A DNA stretch of 64,000 nt, taken from positions 1 through 64,000 of the forward strand of contig CAYRNY010000011.1 of assembly GCA_964425755.1 (NCBI GenBank), in the 5' to 3' direction. The notes below the pieces were generated by a model that searched no databases, was not told the DNA's origin, and was given only the letters and a program-made list of their open reading frames with translations. The first letter of the stretch is position 1. Every line of letters starts with the position of its first letter. Made by a program: the position numbers and the translations under genes. This DNA comes from CAYRNY01 sp964425755. Its GTDB lineage: Bacteria > Chloroflexota > Anaerolineae > Aggregatilineales > Aggregatilineaceae. Shown in pieces: positions 33,166 through 41,134 of this stretch.

Positions 33166-33207
33166 ATGATTAAACAGCGTGAGTTCAAGATTAAAAAGAC
33201 GGTCTAA
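33166..33207 (+). CDS. Possible 13-codon leader frame abutting tnpB
   Basis: An ATG at 33166 opens a frame encoding MIKQREFKIKKTV and stops with TAA at 33205-33207, directly followed by the tnpB ATG in the same frame. It may be a leader peptide coupling translation to tnpB, or a tnpB 5' end cut off by a stop codon. Evidence is only the arrangement, so confidence is low. Confidence 0.25.
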   Translation: MIKQREFKIKKTV

Positions 33208-34350
33208 ATGCTGCGAACCTACCGTTATCGCCTCTATCCATCGCGCTCGCAGGGAACCAATCTGCGGCGCGTGCTGGACGCTTGTCGGGGACTGTACAAC
33301 ATGGCGCTGGCAGAGCGCAAGCTCGCCTACCAGTTGGAAGGGCGCAATGTCAGCAAGGCCGAATTGTACGAGCTTGCCAAGCGCTACCGGAAGACGTTTC
33401 CCTATGCCAACCAGATGTTCAGCCAGACGGCGCAGAGCGCCATCGAGCAGGTAGATATGGCGTTTGAGGCGTTCTTCCGTCGCGTCAAGGCGGGTGAGAA
33501 GCCCGGTTATCCACGCTTCAAAGGCCCCAACCGCTTCAACAGCTTCCTGTTCAAGCAGTTCGGGATGGGCACGAAACTCGATGGGCGGCGGCTGAAGCTG
33601 TACGGCATCGGACGGGTGCGCGTGCGCTGGCACCGCCCGCCTGAAGGCCAGATTAAGACCGTCCGTATCTTGCATCGAGCGGGGCGGTGGTACGCCTGCT
33701 TCACCTGCGAAGTGCCGGAGCCAGAACGGCTGCCTGAAACAGGTAAGGCGGTTGGCATTGACGTCGGTCTCAGCGCCCTGCTGACCACCAGCAACGGCGA
33801 AAAGGTTGAACACCCGGCCTTCTATCGCGCCGGACAGCGTAAACTTCGCCGTTTGCAGCGCAAGCTGGCGAGAACCAAGCGCGGCTCGCAGAACCGCCGC
33901 AAGATACTGCGTGCTGTGCAGCGCCAGCAGGAGCGCGTCGCCAACCAGCGCCGAGACTTCCTGCACAAGCTGAGCACCGACCTGGTGCGTCGGTACGATT
34001 GCATCGCACTGGAAGACCTGCGCGTGCGCAACATGGTTCGCAATCGCCACCTGAGCAAAAGCATCCTGGATAGCGGTTGGTCTACGTTCCGGCAGCACCT
34101 CACGTACAAGGCTGAGAGCGCTGGTCGTGAGATCGCCTTCGTAGACCCTGCCTACACGTCCAAATGCTGTGCGCAGTGCGGTGCGGTGTTCCAAGACTTT
34201 GACCTTTCGACCCGTTGGGTCACCTGCGCCTGTGGCCTGTCGCTCGACCGGGACCACAACGCGGCGCTGAACATCTTGCGTCGAGCCGGGTGGGACACAC
34301 CCGTGCCGGATAACGTAGTCCCGCTGCCCGCTCCTTCGGGATGCGGGTAA
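33208..34350 (+). CDS. tnpB: RNA-guided endonuclease TnpB (OrfB of IS200/IS605 family)
   Basis: 380 aa, the usual TnpB length. The N terminus LRTYRYRLYPSRSQ and the OrfB core are clear. RuvC-type residues are D185 (GIDVGLSA), E269 (LEDLRVRNM) and the D347/D349 pair (LDRDHNAAL). The zinc finger is C-C-x-x-C with a later C-x-C (CCAQCGAVF; CACGLS). All catalytic residues seem present, so the nuclease may be active with an omega-RNA made from the right end of the element. TnpB cuts DNA next to a target-adjacent motif and helps retain the element. No tnpA partner is present. Confidence 0.93.
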   Translation: MLRTYRYRLYPSRSQGTNLRRVLDACRGLYNMALAERKLAYQLEGRNVSKAELYELAKRYRKTFPYANQMFSQTAQSAIEQVDMAFEAFFRRVKAGEKPGYPRFKGPNRFNSFLFKQFGMGTKLDGRRLKLYGIGRVRVRWHRPPEGQIKTVRILHRAGRWYACFTCEVPEPERLPETGKAVGIDVGLSALLTTSNGEKVEHPAFYRAGQRKLRRLQRKLARTKRGSQNRRKILRAVQRQQERVANQRRDFLHKLSTDLVRRYDCIALEDLRVRNMVRNRHLSKSILDSGWSTFRQHLTYKAESAGREIAFVDPAYTSKCCAQCGAVFQDFDLSTRWVTCACGLSLDRDHNAALNILRRAGWDTPVPDNVVPLPAPSGCG

Positions 34351-34398
34351 GGGCAAGCGTCCGTCAGAAGCCCCCGCCTTTAGGCGTGGGGAGTGTCA
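34351..34398 (+). ncRNA. Putative omega-RNA 3' end / right-end hairpin of the tnpB element
   Basis: After the tnpB stop, the right end folds into CCCC-GCC-TTTA-GGCGTGGGG and continues GAGTGTCA, the type of structure that forms the 3' scaffold of TnpB guide RNAs. Sequence 3' of about 34398 would then be the guide. By family knowledge the full RNA would extend leftward into the end of tnpB. Boundaries are inferred. Confidence 0.4.
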
Positions 34399-35145
34399 CA
34401 AGATTTGCGAGAGGAACAACTTGGTCCGTTCGTGCTGCGGATTCTCAAAGAAATGTTGTGGCGTGCCCATCTCCACGATCCGGCCTTCATCGAACAGCAC
34501 GATCCGGTCCGCAACCTCGCGCGCGAACCCCATCTCGTGGGTGACCACGAGCATGGTCATGCCACTCTGCGCGAGTTCTTTCATCACGTCGAGCACTTCC
34601 TTGATCATCTCCGGGTCGAGCGCCGATGTCGGCTCGTCGAACAGCATGATCTTCGGGCGCATCGCCAGCGCCCGCGCGATCGCGACGCGCTGCTGCTGCC
34701 CGCCGGATAGCTGGCCCGGGTATTTGCGCGCCTGTTCAGGGATGCCCACGCGTTCCAGCAACTCGAAGGCGAGTGCTTCGGCCTTCCGGCGCGGGATGCG
34801 ACGCACAAAACGCGGCGCAAACGTGATGTTCTCCAGCGCGGTTAGATGGGGGAACAAGTTGAACTGCTGGAAGACCATGCCGATCTCGCTGCGGATACGC
34901 GCGATGTTGCGCACGTCGTGGCTCAGCTCGATGTTGTCAACGATGATCGTGCCCTCCTGGTGCTCCTCCAGGCGGTTGATGCAGCGAATGAACGTCGACT
35001 TGCCGGAGCCAGAGGGACCGATGATCACCACGACTTCCTGCGGCATGACCTCAAGGCTCACGTCTTTGAGCACATGGAAATTGCCAAACCACTTGTTGAC
35101 ATCTTTGCAGATGATGATGGGGTCTTCAGATTGTTGTTGACCCAT
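34396..35145 (-). CDS. aapP: General amino-acid ABC transporter ATP-binding protein
   Basis: 249 aa, typical of AapP/GlnQ ATPases. Walker A GPSGSGKST, signature LSGGQQQRVAIARAL, Walker B IMLFDEPTSALD and H-loop VVTHEMGFA are all present, and the C terminus RTKLFLSQIL is complete. It energises polar amino-acid uptake with the AapQ/AapM permeases encoded upstream in the same operon. Its TGA stop (34396-34398) coincides with the right end of the tnpB element, so the insertion seems to have just spared the gene. Confidence 0.92.
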   Translation of the reverse strand: MGQQQSEDPIIICKDVNKWFGNFHVLKDVSLEVMPQEVVVIIGPSGSGKSTFIRCINRLEEHQEGTIIVDNIELSHDVRNIARIRSEIGMVFQQFNLFPHLTALENITFAPRFVRRIPRRKAEALAFELLERVGIPEQARKYPGQLSGGQQQRVAIARALAMRPKIMLFDEPTSALDPEMIKEVLDVMKELAQSGMTMLVVTHEMGFAREVADRIVLFDEGRIVEMGTPQHFFENPQHERTKLFLSQIL

Positions 35146-35241
35146 GAGCGACTTCCTCTGGCCTTTCCATCCATTATGATCAAGCCTGCGCGAAACGCCA
35201 AACCGGCGGCAAAAGCGTGACTGCCTGGCGCGGCAGGCGCA

Positions 35242-37101
35242 TTACGTGCGGCGCAGACTCCCCGCCCCACTGGCTTCCAGGCGGCGGCTGACATCCGACA
35301 TGACGTAGCTGATCACGAAGTAAATCAGCGCGACAAAGATGTACGCCTCGCGCTGGTAGGGACGGTAGATCGGCTGCCCGCTGACGATCGTGTCCACGAT
35401 GCCGACCAGCTCGAACAGGCCCAGCAGCGCGACCAGCGACGTGTCCTTGAACAGGCTGATGAACTGCCCAACAATCGCCGGGATCACGGCGCGCAAAGCT
35501 TGCGGCAGCACGATAAAGGTCGTGGTCAGAAACGGGTTCAGCCCCAGGGCGCGCGCCGCTTCGATCTGCCCGTACGGGATGATCTGCAGCCCGCCGCGCA
35601 CGTTCTCCGCCAGGTACGCCGCGCTGAACAGCGTCAGGCCGATCATCATGCGCAGCGTCAGGTCGAGGTCGGAGAGCCGGACCCAGAAGAACGGCACGAT
35701 CAGCTTTGCCATAAACAGGATCGTGATCAAGGGCACGCCGCGTATCGTCTCGATGAACAGCGTGCAGGTCCACTTGACCGCCGGCAGATCGCTGCGCCGT
35801 CCGAGCGCCAGCGCGACACCCAGCGGGAACGAAGCAGTAATGCCGACGATCGTCAGCACCATCGTCAGCAGCAGGCCGCCCCACTGCTCCGGCGCAACCA
35901 GCGGCAGCGTGCGCGAGCCACTAAACCCGCGCAACACGATCCAGGCGGCAGGAACCATCAGCACCCAGCCGGCGATGGCCGCGCGGCGTACGCGCTGCTC
36001 GTTTTTGCCCAGCACGCCGATCACCCAGCCGTTAGTGAACAAGAGTGCAGTGACGCTCAGCGGCAGCACGATCCGCGAAAACAACGGGGCCACCTGCAGG
36101 CTGATGAACTCCGCAAACGTGCGCGCGCCTTCAAACCGGAACGTTTTCTCTTCCGCCAGCAGCAGATTTTCCATATCCGGCGGCTCGCCAAACCGCTCGA
36201 CGCGCGTACCGGTGGCCCCTTCCTGGCTGGAAAACAATTCGACGCCGTCGATCTTCAGCCAGGCATAACCCTGGTGCTCGATGTTCCCCTCGTCTTCCCG
36301 CGTGATTTCCAGCACGTACCAATCGTCAGCAGGCAGGGTGAAGGTGAGCTGTTTGCTTGCCGGATCGCTTGCGAACTCCGCGTGCACCTGTTCGCCTGCT
36401 TGATTCAGCACGGGGCGCATGCGGCGGTTAAGCGCGCGGATTGAGAATTGCTGGTTGTACTGCGCCAGGTCAAGCTCGCCAGCTTCCACGTTGTGCACCT
36501 GGGTCGACCACTCCGTGCGCGAACGCTGCTCGACGTATCCGAGCGGCGGGCGAGTCATCTCCTCCGGCGTGGTCAGGGGGTCCAGGGTGACGGTCACTTC
36601 CTGGTCCTTCAACCCGACAAATGTGAAGTGCTGCGGCAGCCGGCGCGGTTCCATCAGCACGTAAACGGTGGGTTCGGGGATCTGCGCGCCGATGATCGGC
36701 ACAGCCAGGATCACGGCCAGCACGACTACAACAATGATGAACACACCGCGCGCCACACGACCCCAGATGCCCAACCCCAGGCCGAGCAAAAACACAATCG
36801 CGCCGGTCACCAGTTCCAGGCGCCAGATTTCGTTGCGATCGTACAGCCCGGCGGCCAGCAGGCGCAGGTTGTTGTACACGACTGCCCACTGCGCGCTGCG
36901 GATCGCCCAGGCGAACAGGCTGACTATGAACCAGACCACGAACCCCGCTGTGACGAGCGTCGCGAGCGTGTTCAGCGGGCTGCTGAACAAGTTTTCGCGC
37001 ATCCAGCCGACCGGGCCGGTGATCGTCAGGGGGGGGCGGCGGCTGGACGGCGGCTCCGGCGGCGCAACATAGACCTGTTCTTCTGCGGGACGACGCTGCA
37101 T
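35242..37101 (-). CDS. aapM: Amino-acid ABC transporter permease with large extracytoplasmic insertion
   Basis: 619 aa. The C-terminal 220 residues are a His/Glu/Gln-type permease (IETIRGVPLITILFMAKLIV, the EAA loop YGQIEAARALGLNPF, LPQALRAVIPAIVGQFI). The N-terminal half holds early membrane segments, and residues of about 150-340 form a hydrophilic, beta-rich stretch (for example FTLPADDWYVLEITRED) that should lie outside the membrane. AapM is normally near 380 aa, so this extra domain is unusual and could modify substrate capture. It starts 2 bp after aapQ ends, so the two form a pair. Confidence 0.88.
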   Translation of the reverse strand: MQRRPAEEQVYVAPPEPPSSRRPPLTITGPVGWMRENLFSSPLNTLATLVTAGFVVWFIVSLFAWAIRSAQWAVVYNNLRLLAAGLYDRNEIWRLELVTGAIVFLLGLGLGIWGRVARGVFIIVVVVLAVILAVPIIGAQIPEPTVYVLMEPRRLPQHFTFVGLKDQEVTVTLDPLTTPEEMTRPPLGYVEQRSRTEWSTQVHNVEAGELDLAQYNQQFSIRALNRRMRPVLNQAGEQVHAEFASDPASKQLTFTLPADDWYVLEITREDEGNIEHQGYAWLKIDGVELFSSQEGATGTRVERFGEPPDMENLLLAEEKTFRFEGARTFAEFISLQVAPLFSRIVLPLSVTALLFTNGWVIGVLGKNEQRVRRAAIAGWVLMVPAAWIVLRGFSGSRTLPLVAPEQWGGLLLTMVLTIVGITASFPLGVALALGRRSDLPAVKWTCTLFIETIRGVPLITILFMAKLIVPFFWVRLSDLDLTLRMMIGLTLFSAAYLAENVRGGLQIIPYGQIEAARALGLNPFLTTTFIVLPQALRAVIPAIVGQFISLFKDTSLVALLGLFELVGIVDTIVSGQPIYRPYQREAYIFVALIYFVISYVMSDVSRRLEASGAGSLRRT

Positions 37102-37102
37102 A

Positions 37103-38305
37103 TTAGCGCTCCTTCAGCCGCATGGTGGAATTGACCACGTTCATGATCAGCGAGATGGTCAAGCTCATGCCCAGGTAAATGACCATCATGATCGCAAACA
37201 CGGCCACTGACTGGCTCGTCTGGTTCGAGATCACGTTAGCGACGTTGTACACGTCGAAGAATCCGATCGCGATGCCCAGACTGGAGTTCTTGGCCAGGTT
37301 GAGATACTGGTTGCCAAGCGGGGGGATGATCAACCGCAGCGCCTGGGGCAGCACGATCAGGCGCAGCGTTTGCGCGCCGCTGAAGCCCTGCGCGCGGGCC
37401 GCTTCGATCTGTCCGAACGGCACGGCTTGAATTCCCGCCCGCACGATATCGGCGATGAACGCTGCCGTGTACAGGATCAACCCCAGCGTCAGCGCGATAT
37501 ATTCGGCGGAGAGACGATCGCCCCCGGTGAAGTTGAAGCCTTCCAGCCGGGGATAATCCACTGTAAAGGGCGTGCCCGCCAGCAGCCAGCCGATCGCAAG
37601 TGCCCCGACAAACGGCGGCAGAAACCACAGCATCGTGTTGGCCGGGCGACCGGTGCGGTCCATGACCCGCAGCCGCCAGACCCACAAGATGATGCCGATC
37701 GCCAGCCCGATCCCCACCGCCACGTACAGGATCCAGGCCGTATCCGTGCCCTGGACCAGCGGGAAGTTGATCGCGCGGCGGTTGATGTAGATCGGCCCGG
37801 GAAGTTTGTACGAATTTTGCAGGCTCTCCGGCATGGTGAGCCGCATTCCCCGGTAGATGAAATAAAGCTGCACCAGCAGGGGGGTGTTGCGAAAGATTTC
37901 GACATACGTATTGGCGACACTGCGCACGAGGAAGTTCGTCGAAAGCTCACCGATCCCGATCAGCACCCCCATGATTGTGGCCCCGGCCAGCCCCACGATC
38001 ACGACCCGCAGCGTGTTTCTGAAGCCGACGATCAGCGCATCCAGGTTAGACGATTCGCCGGGCTTAAAATCCATCGTGCCCTCGGAGATCATCGTGCCGA
38101 ACGGGCGCTCGACCATTCGAAAATTGATGGTCAGCCGGCTGGCTTCAAGATTCGTGAGCAGGTTGTTGATCAGCACATAAAAGAAGACGATGACCAATAC
38201 CACGAACACGATCTGCGCCACCACCTGCAAGACACGAATGTCGCGCCAGAACGGTACCGGCGCATGTGCTGCCCGGTCAAAGGTTGTGGTATTGCGATCA
38301 GCCAT
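37103..38305 (-). CDS. aapQ: Amino-acid ABC transporter permease
   Basis: 400 aa from the ATG at 38305, close to the usual AapQ length. The family layout is seen: an early transmembrane segment, VGFRNTLRVVIVGLAGATIM, IFRNTPLLVQLYFIYRG, an interior hydrophobic insertion, and the EAA loop FGQIEAARAQGFSGAQT with LPQALRLIIPPLGNQYL. It forms the membrane channel with AapM. The upstream frame to 38395 is not supported; GGGGGTG precedes the chosen start. A hairpin (38367-38393) separates it from the binding-protein gene. Confidence 0.9.
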   Translation of the reverse strand: MADRNTTTFDRAAHAPVPFWRDIRVLQVVAQIVFVVLVIVFFYVLINNLLTNLEASRLTINFRMVERPFGTMISEGTMDFKPGESSNLDALIVGFRNTLRVVIVGLAGATIMGVLIGIGELSTNFLVRSVANTYVEIFRNTPLLVQLYFIYRGMRLTMPESLQNSYKLPGPIYINRRAINFPLVQGTDTAWILYVAVGIGLAIGIILWVWRLRVMDRTGRPANTMLWFLPPFVGALAIGWLLAGTPFTVDYPRLEGFNFTGGDRLSAEYIALTLGLILYTAAFIADIVRAGIQAVPFGQIEAARAQGFSGAQTLRLIVLPQALRLIIPPLGNQYLNLAKNSSLGIAIGFFDVYNVANVISNQTSQSVAVFAIMMVIYLGMSLTISLIMNVVNSTMRLKER

Positions 38306-38366
38306 GGAACACCCCCGCAGTGCCCGTGTCGCCCGGCAGGCGCTAAACTGTGGACCAGGAACGCAA

Positions 38367-38393
38367 GGGGACGCAGCACGCGGCCACGTCCCC
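38367..38393 (-). other. Hairpin between aapJ and aapQ
   Basis: GGGGACG (38367-38373) and CGTCCCC (38387-38393) form a 7-bp G+C-rich stem right after the aapJ stop (38413 on the minus strand). No T-run follows. Its position matches the hairpins that follow the other binding-protein genes here. Confidence 0.5.
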
Positions 38394-38412
38394 ACTCACG
38401 TCAGGGACGAGC

Positions 38413-39477
38413 TTAACGCCAGGCAGGGGCGTAGATCAGCCCGCCATCCGTCCAAAGCTGGTTCAGCCCCAGACCGGCGGCGCGATCGAGGCCAAGCGGA
38501 GTGTTGATCCCGACGTTGCGCTCGTAGATCTCACCGTAGTTGCCCACGGCACGGATCACGTTCGCGGCGAAATCATTGTCCAGGCCGATGTATTCACCGC
38601 TTACCTGGCCGCCCTGGCCGAAGAACCGCTGCACGCGCGGATCGTCGGAGTCCAGGAACTCGTCGACATTGTCCTGAGTGATGCCGAATTCCTCGGCGGC
38701 GAACGTCGCGAAGACCGTCCAGTTCACCACGTCGGCCCACTGCGCATCGTTTTCAAGGTAGGCCGGGCCGAGCGGCTCTTTGGAGATCACTTCCGGCAGC
38801 ACGATGATCGAGCCGGGGTCCGCCATCTGCGAGCGCAAACCGGCAAGCTGGCTCTGGTCCGAGGTCAGCACGTCGCAGCGGCCTTCCTCGAACGCGGCGC
38901 TCGTTTCGCTGGAGTTCTCGAACGGCACCAGCTCGTAGCTCAGCCCGCGTGACTCGAACGCTTCGGTGATGTTCAGCTCAGTAGTGGTTCCCGTCAGCGT
39001 GCAGATCGATACGCCGTCGAGTTCATTGATCGAGCTTACGCCAAGCGCGGCTTTGACCTGCAGGCCCTGGCCGTCGTAGTAGGTCGTCGGGCCGAAGTCG
39101 ATGCCGAATTCGCTGTCGCGCTGGAGCGTCCACGTAGTATTGCGCATCAGCACGTCAACCTGCCCGGTCTGCAGCGCGGTGAAGCGCTCGTTCGCCGTCA
39201 GCGGGACGTATTCGATGTTGTTGCTCGTCACTTCGCCGAAGACTGCCGCTGCCACCGCCCGGCAGAAGTCAACGTCGAAGCCACTCCATTCGCTGGTATC
39301 CGGATCGAGGAAGCTGAAGCCCGGCACCTGGCCGTTCACACCACAGATCAGGTAGCCCCGGTTGCGCACGGTGTCGAGTATGCTCCCGCCTTCTTGCGCG
39401 TGGGCAACGGGGAGTGCCAGCGGGACGAGCAGTACGAGTGTGAGGACCAGCGGGAAGTAAGTGGTGATTCTCCTCAT
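38413..39477 (-). CDS. aapJ: General amino-acid ABC transporter substrate-binding protein
   Basis: 354 aa from the ATG at 39477 (AGGAGA 6 nt upstream). A signal peptide (MRRITTYFPLVLTLVLLVPL, cleavage near AHAQ) is followed by the AapJ/BztA pattern: DTVRNRGYLICGVNGQVPGF, GFDVDFCRAVAAAVFG, VDVLMRNTTWTLQRD, FGPTTYYDGQGLQV and ERNVGINTPLGLDR at the C terminus. It binds several L-amino acids outside the membrane. It is the first gene of the aapJQMP operon. Confidence 0.93.
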   Translation of the reverse strand: MRRITTYFPLVLTLVLLVPLALPVAHAQEGGSILDTVRNRGYLICGVNGQVPGFSFLDPDTSEWSGFDVDFCRAVAAAVFGEVTSNNIEYVPLTANERFTALQTGQVDVLMRNTTWTLQRDSEFGIDFGPTTYYDGQGLQVKAALGVSSINELDGVSICTLTGTTTELNITEAFESRGLSYELVPFENSSETSAAFEEGRCDVLTSDQSQLAGLRSQMADPGSIIVLPEVISKEPLGPAYLENDAQWADVVNWTVFATFAAEEFGITQDNVDEFLDSDDPRVQRFFGQGGQVSGEYIGLDNDFAANVIRAVGNYGEIYERNVGINTPLGLDRAAGLGLNQLWTDGGLIYAPAWR

Positions 39478-39852
39478 GTTCTTCTCCTGTCTAAAAATTG
39501 ATGGGCTAGCGATAGGTTTGCGTTCGAAAAGCCAACTAACCGAACTGGTGATGAATCGCGCCGATACAAAACTCCTTTCCCGCACTACGCCAATATATAT
39601 CGTATAGTGGTGATCGAACGGGACATCTTCCGGGTTAAACCCCGGTCCGGTAAGCGTTTATGAACAGGCATATCATCCGGCGACACCGCGCGCGCATTAT
39701 TGTGCAGTTTGACCATGTTGCAGGAACAAGCGAAGACTTGCCGGTTTGCATTAGCAAGCGTTGATATTTCCGGTGCCAGCACAGCAAGTATAGCGTCAGA
39801 TCGGCCCGAAGCGATTGTGCTATTTGTACAATTAGGAGGAAGATTTTATGCT
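39478..39852. other. Intergenic region between aapJ and hom
   Basis: No conserved gene is recognised. The stretch holds the upstream region of aapJ, including an A+T-rich patch (TATATATCGTATAGTG near 39594-39609) that may contain its promoter. Near its right end is a perfect Shine-Dalgarno sequence (AGGAGGA) reading toward the small frame at 39848. Confidence 0.5.
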
Positions 39853-39955
39853 TTATCGCTGTACCAGACTCAGGGCAAGCTGCATACAGTCCTGCAGGAC
39901 GGCTGCCGCCGTCACCTCGAACCCTTCGCCGGGTCCGGACAGCGTCAAGGGATAG
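39848..39955 (+). CDS. Possible 35-aa small protein, antisense to the end of hom
   Basis: AGGAGG lies 8-9 nt before an ATG at 39848, and the frame runs 35 codons to TAG at 39953-39955. A TACAAT box is seen about 20 bp upstream. It overlaps the 3' end of the homoserine dehydrogenase gene on the other strand. The peptide has no recognisable features, so this may be a chance frame or the remnant start of a lost gene. Confidence 0.2.
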   Translation: MLYRCTRLRASCIQSCRTAAAVTSNPSPGPDSVKG

Positions 39956-40947
39956 TCTGCATAACGCCGCGTGGTGATCAGCACATGGTTAACAGGGCCG
40001 TTCTCGCAACCGGCGCGCTGCCGGTTGACCATGCGCAGCGCCACGATGCCACGTTGCGGGCGAATCTCCGCGATGTAACGCGGCACCCCGCTTGAGGCCC
40101 CCATATAGGCGGCGAACTGCGGGTTCAGGCGCGGCAGTTCGGCCAGGAAGGCGTCCGGGGCCAGGTCGGCCATTTCGGCCAGATACAGCGGGTTCACCTG
40201 GATGTCAGACAACTCCAGCGGCCACCCGACCATGCGCGCCAGGATCAACGCTTTGCGCGCAACATCCATGCCGCCCAGGTCCTCGCGCAGTTCGGATTCG
40301 GTGAACCCTTTGGCAACGGCTTCGTTCACCGCCGCCGAAAACGCCTGCCCGGCTTCCAGCCGCACGCAGATGTATTCCAGCGTGCGGCTCAGCGAGCCTT
40401 CGATGTAACGCACCTCGTCGCCGGTATCCAGCAGGTAACGCAGCGTCGCGATCACCGGCAGCCCTGCCCCGACAGTCGCCTCAAAGCGCGCGTATGACGT
40501 TTCAAAGAAGCGACGTGCGCCCTGCCAGGGACCGGCCAGCGGGCGTTTGTTCGCCATCACGATCCCGTACCCCTGGTCGAGACTCTGGTGCAACGCGACA
40601 TCCATCCCGTTGGCGGTAGTCGCGTCCACCACGATCGCCCCCTCGACTCCGGCCTGGTGCACATGCTTGACCAGTTCCTGGGGCGTCATCCCTTCCAGGG
40701 CGGAGGGTAGCTTGGCGAGCGATTCGGATTTTGCCTTGCGATCACTTGCCGTGCGCAGGACGTCCGGGGCCAGCCCATCGCGGTCGAACAGGGCGGCGCG
40801 CGTGTCCAGCAGCGCGACGGGCGTCAGGTGCAGCCCATAACGCTGCCTCAAACCGTCCTGGGTTGTCACAAGCTGGTTCAAGAACGCTCTGCTGACGCGC
40901 CCTGCGCCGAGTATAAGCAACGGGACATCACGTATCTGGGACATCAT
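39853..40947 (-). CDS. hom: Homoserine dehydrogenase
   Basis: 364 aa from the ATG at 40947 (AGGAG 4 nt before; a second ATG follows at 40944). The NAD(P)-binding motif is LILGAGRVSRAFL. The catalytic domain has the conserved lysine in MANKRPLAGPW and the block AGLPVIATLRYLLDTGDEV followed by GSLSRTLEYI. It reduces aspartate semialdehyde to homoserine on the way to threonine and methionine. There is no fused aspartate kinase or ACT domain visible, so it is a short monofunctional form. It stands alone between two transporter operons. Confidence 0.88.
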   Translation of the reverse strand: MMSQIRDVPLLILGAGRVSRAFLNQLVTTQDGLRQRYGLHLTPVALLDTRAALFDRDGLAPDVLRTASDRKAKSESLAKLPSALEGMTPQELVKHVHQAGVEGAIVVDATTANGMDVALHQSLDQGYGIVMANKRPLAGPWQGARRFFETSYARFEATVGAGLPVIATLRYLLDTGDEVRYIEGSLSRTLEYICVRLEAGQAFSAAVNEAVAKGFTESELREDLGGMDVARKALILARMVGWPLELSDIQVNPLYLAEMADLAPDAFLAELPRLNPQFAAYMGASSGVPRYIAEIRPQRGIVALRMVNRQRAGCENGPVNHVLITTRRYADYPLTLSGPGEGFEVTAAAVLQDCMQLALSLVQR

Positions 40948-40993
40948 GCGGCTCCTGGTGACCAACCGGCTAGGTTTACAGGTGGCACTTTTA

Positions 40994-41039
40994 AGCGTAG
41001 CACGCGGTCTGTTAAATTACAATGTGGGGACCTTGTAAT
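40994..41039 (-). promoter_or_regulatory. Candidate hom promoter with overlapping inverted repeat
   Basis: On the minus strand TTGTAA (plus 41017-41022) and TACGCT (40994-40999) are 17 bp apart. ATTACAA (41016-41022) and TTGTAAT (41033-41039) form a 7-bp inverted repeat with a 10-bp spacer covering the -35 box, a likely regulator site. Regulator unknown. Confidence 0.4.
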
Positions 41040-41134
41040 AATTCTACAACGGCGCGTTAAGGTTGCCACTCCCTTGGCTGTTAGTATAACCGCTTTTGGC
41101 CTGTCGCGAAGGTGGGATGCCGCACCGGTTACGC

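Larger units (their letters stand above)
33052..34398 (+). mobile_element. tnpB-only IS200/IS605-type element
   Basis: A single tnpB gene is bounded by two similar hairpins: left CCCCAGC-TTTA-GCTGTGGGG (about 33076-33095) and right CCCCGCC-TTTA-GGCGTGGGG (about 34372-34391), followed by AGTGTCA. No tnpA is present, so the element would be non-autonomous for transposition. The left boundary is uncertain; a TTAC at 33052-33055 could be the target-adjacent motif. The right end meets the stop codon of aapP (34396-34398). Confidence 0.75.
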
